12,562 bases of DNA from Deltaproteobacteria bacterium. Its GTDB lineage: Bacteria; Myxococcota; Polyangia; Haliangiales; Haliangiaceae. Shown here piece after piece: positions 12,166 to 12,562 of this stretch; position 1 is the stretch's first letter, and each line of letters begins with the position of its first letter. The translations under genes were made by a program, and so were the position numbers. The stretch is from the NCBI GenBank assembly GCA_018262455.1, contig JAGSPR010000173.1:1-12562 (forward strand), read 5' to 3'. Below the pieces are notes generated by a model, which ran no database searches, had not been told where the DNA came from, and saw only the letters and a list, made by a program, of their open reading frames with translations.

Positions 12166-12562
12166 CTACTTCTTCAGGATGCGCTTCTGGTTTGCGACGA
12201 TCGTCTTCTGGTTCGCGAGGATCTGATCGAGCTTCTTCTGGTTGTTCGCGAGCTGCTTCTGGTTCGCGAGGATCTGATCGAGCTTCTTCTGGTTTCCGGC
12301 GATCCGAGCCTGGTTCGCGAGCACCTGATCGAGCTTCTTCTGGTTCGCGACGATGGTCTTCTGGTTCGCGAGGATGTCGGCGAGCTTGCTCTGGTTGCCG
12401 GCGATCTTTTGCTGGTTGCCGAGGATCTTCTGCTGGTTCGCGAGGATCTTCGCCAGCGAGGCCTGGTTGCCTTTGATCTTCTCCTGGTTGGCGAGGATCT
12501 TGGCCTGGTTGGCGAGGATCTGATCCTGGTTCGCCCAGAGGTCGCCCTGGATGGAAGGGCTG
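12166..12562 (-). CDS. Asn-Gln repeat coiled-coil protein (partial, N-terminus beyond window)
   Basis: The last 131 residues and stop of a gene entering from the right edge. After SPSIQGDLW the chain is one long amphipathic repeat ending in KRILKK. Fifteen Asn-Gln pairs occur at spacings of 7 or 10 residues: 7,7,7,10,7,7,10 and then strict 7/10 alternation. The basic unit is I-L-A-N-Q-x-K, placing Ile/Leu at heptad position a and Asn at d, with three-residue inserts (KLDQIL type). No Cys, Pro or aromatic residue lies inside the repeat, so it should be one continuous helix forming an oligomeric coiled coil. It is first in the visible minus-strand group with the nucleotide-binding-like protein and the transporter (13 bp, then a 4-bp overlap). 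Nothing here indicates a membrane anchor or signal; that part is outside the window. Function not recognised; a scaffold, spacer or tether is possible. Confidence 0.82.
   Translation of the reverse strand, partial: SPSIQGDLWANQDQILANQAKILANQEKIKGNQASLAKILANQQKILGNQQKIAGNQSKLADILANQKTIVANQKKLDQVLANQARIAGNQKKLDQILANQKQLANNQKKLDQILANQKTIVANQKRILKK
12175..12533 (-). repeat. Coding tandem repeat; 51-bp (17-residue) units at the 3' end of the coiled-coil gene
   Basis: Four consecutive 51-bp units occupy 12187-12237, 12238-12288, 12289-12339 and 12340-12390, encoding variants of KKLDQILANQKTIVANQ. A fifth, ASLAKILANQQKILGNQ, lies at 12412-12462 behind a 21-bp spacer unit (QKIAGNQ). The remaining part up to 12533 is 21-bp heptad units. 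The DNA core GCGAACCAGAAG recurs throughout. Near-identical neighbouring units suggest recent expansion by slippage or unequal recombination, so copy number could vary between strains. Confidence 0.85.

Noticed and set aside
11925..12476. Ser/Gly/Arg repeat protein on the plus strand at the right edge
   Set aside because: Its repeat pattern is the reverse complement of the Asn-Gln coiled-coil gene, which has a coherent helical register and a proper stop.
12175..12533. CRISPR array or DNA-level satellite
   Set aside because: The 21/51-bp periodicity is a multiple of three, stays in frame and encodes a coiled coil; there are no unique spacers between conserved repeats.
1..12562. tRNA, rRNA, insertion sequence, integrase, toxin-antitoxin or known anti-phage system
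   Set aside because: No cloverleaf, transposase or nuclease motifs, terminal inverted repeats or defence-domain genes were recognised; composition looks even across the window.

Overview
The window is GC-rich (estimated by eye at roughly 70%) and almost completely coding. Its gene content resembles a member of the Myxococcota (former Deltaproteobacteria): a Pkn-type Ser/Thr kinase, an FHA protein, several lipoproteins, a transporter fused to HEAT repeats and a cyclic-nucleotide-binding domain, and very large shadow reading frames caused by GC-rich third positions. This placement is an inference from gene content and composition. There is no marker gene, rRNA or tRNA in the window.

Layout. 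(A) 1-3139, minus strand: three genes read toward the left edge. They encode a Ser/Thr protein kinase with a C-terminal membrane RDD domain, an M23-type metallopeptidase lipoprotein, and a zinc-ribbon plus FHA protein that runs off the window. (B) 3140-3310: a divergent intergenic region with a 12-bp perfect palindrome and a plausible plus-strand promoter very close to the start codon. (C) 3311-8448, plus strand: a tight three-gene operon of two paralogous SGNH hydrolase-fold proteins (one membrane-anchored, one lipoprotein) and a large MBOAT acyltransferase. Genes one and two overlap by 14 bp, and one base separates genes two and three. This matches the logic of AlgI/AlgJ/AlgX and PatA/PatB, where an MBOAT protein passes acetyl groups across the membrane and SGNH proteins place them on, or remove them from, a cell-surface polymer. 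(D) 8449-12562, minus strand: a small eight-cysteine lipoprotein, a transporter-HEAT-cyclic-nucleotide-binding fusion, a stand-alone degenerate cyclic-nucleotide-binding-like protein (4-bp overlap with the fusion gene), and the C-terminal part of a coiled-coil protein made of Asn-Gln repeats that enters from the right edge.

How the genes may work together. Region C is a coherent envelope-polymer O-acylation module. Region A looks like phospho-signalling (kinase writer, FHA reader) next to an envelope peptidase. Region D couples a membrane transporter to nucleotide-type sensor domains. No gene in the window identifies the polymer, the transported solute or the kinase target.

Most worth a second look: the coiled coil with a 17-residue (51-bp) super-repeat and periodic Asn; the oversized MBOAT with two extra segments; the paired intact and degenerate nucleotide-binding domains around the transporter; and the SGNH pair with differing membrane anchors and probable beta-rich insertions.
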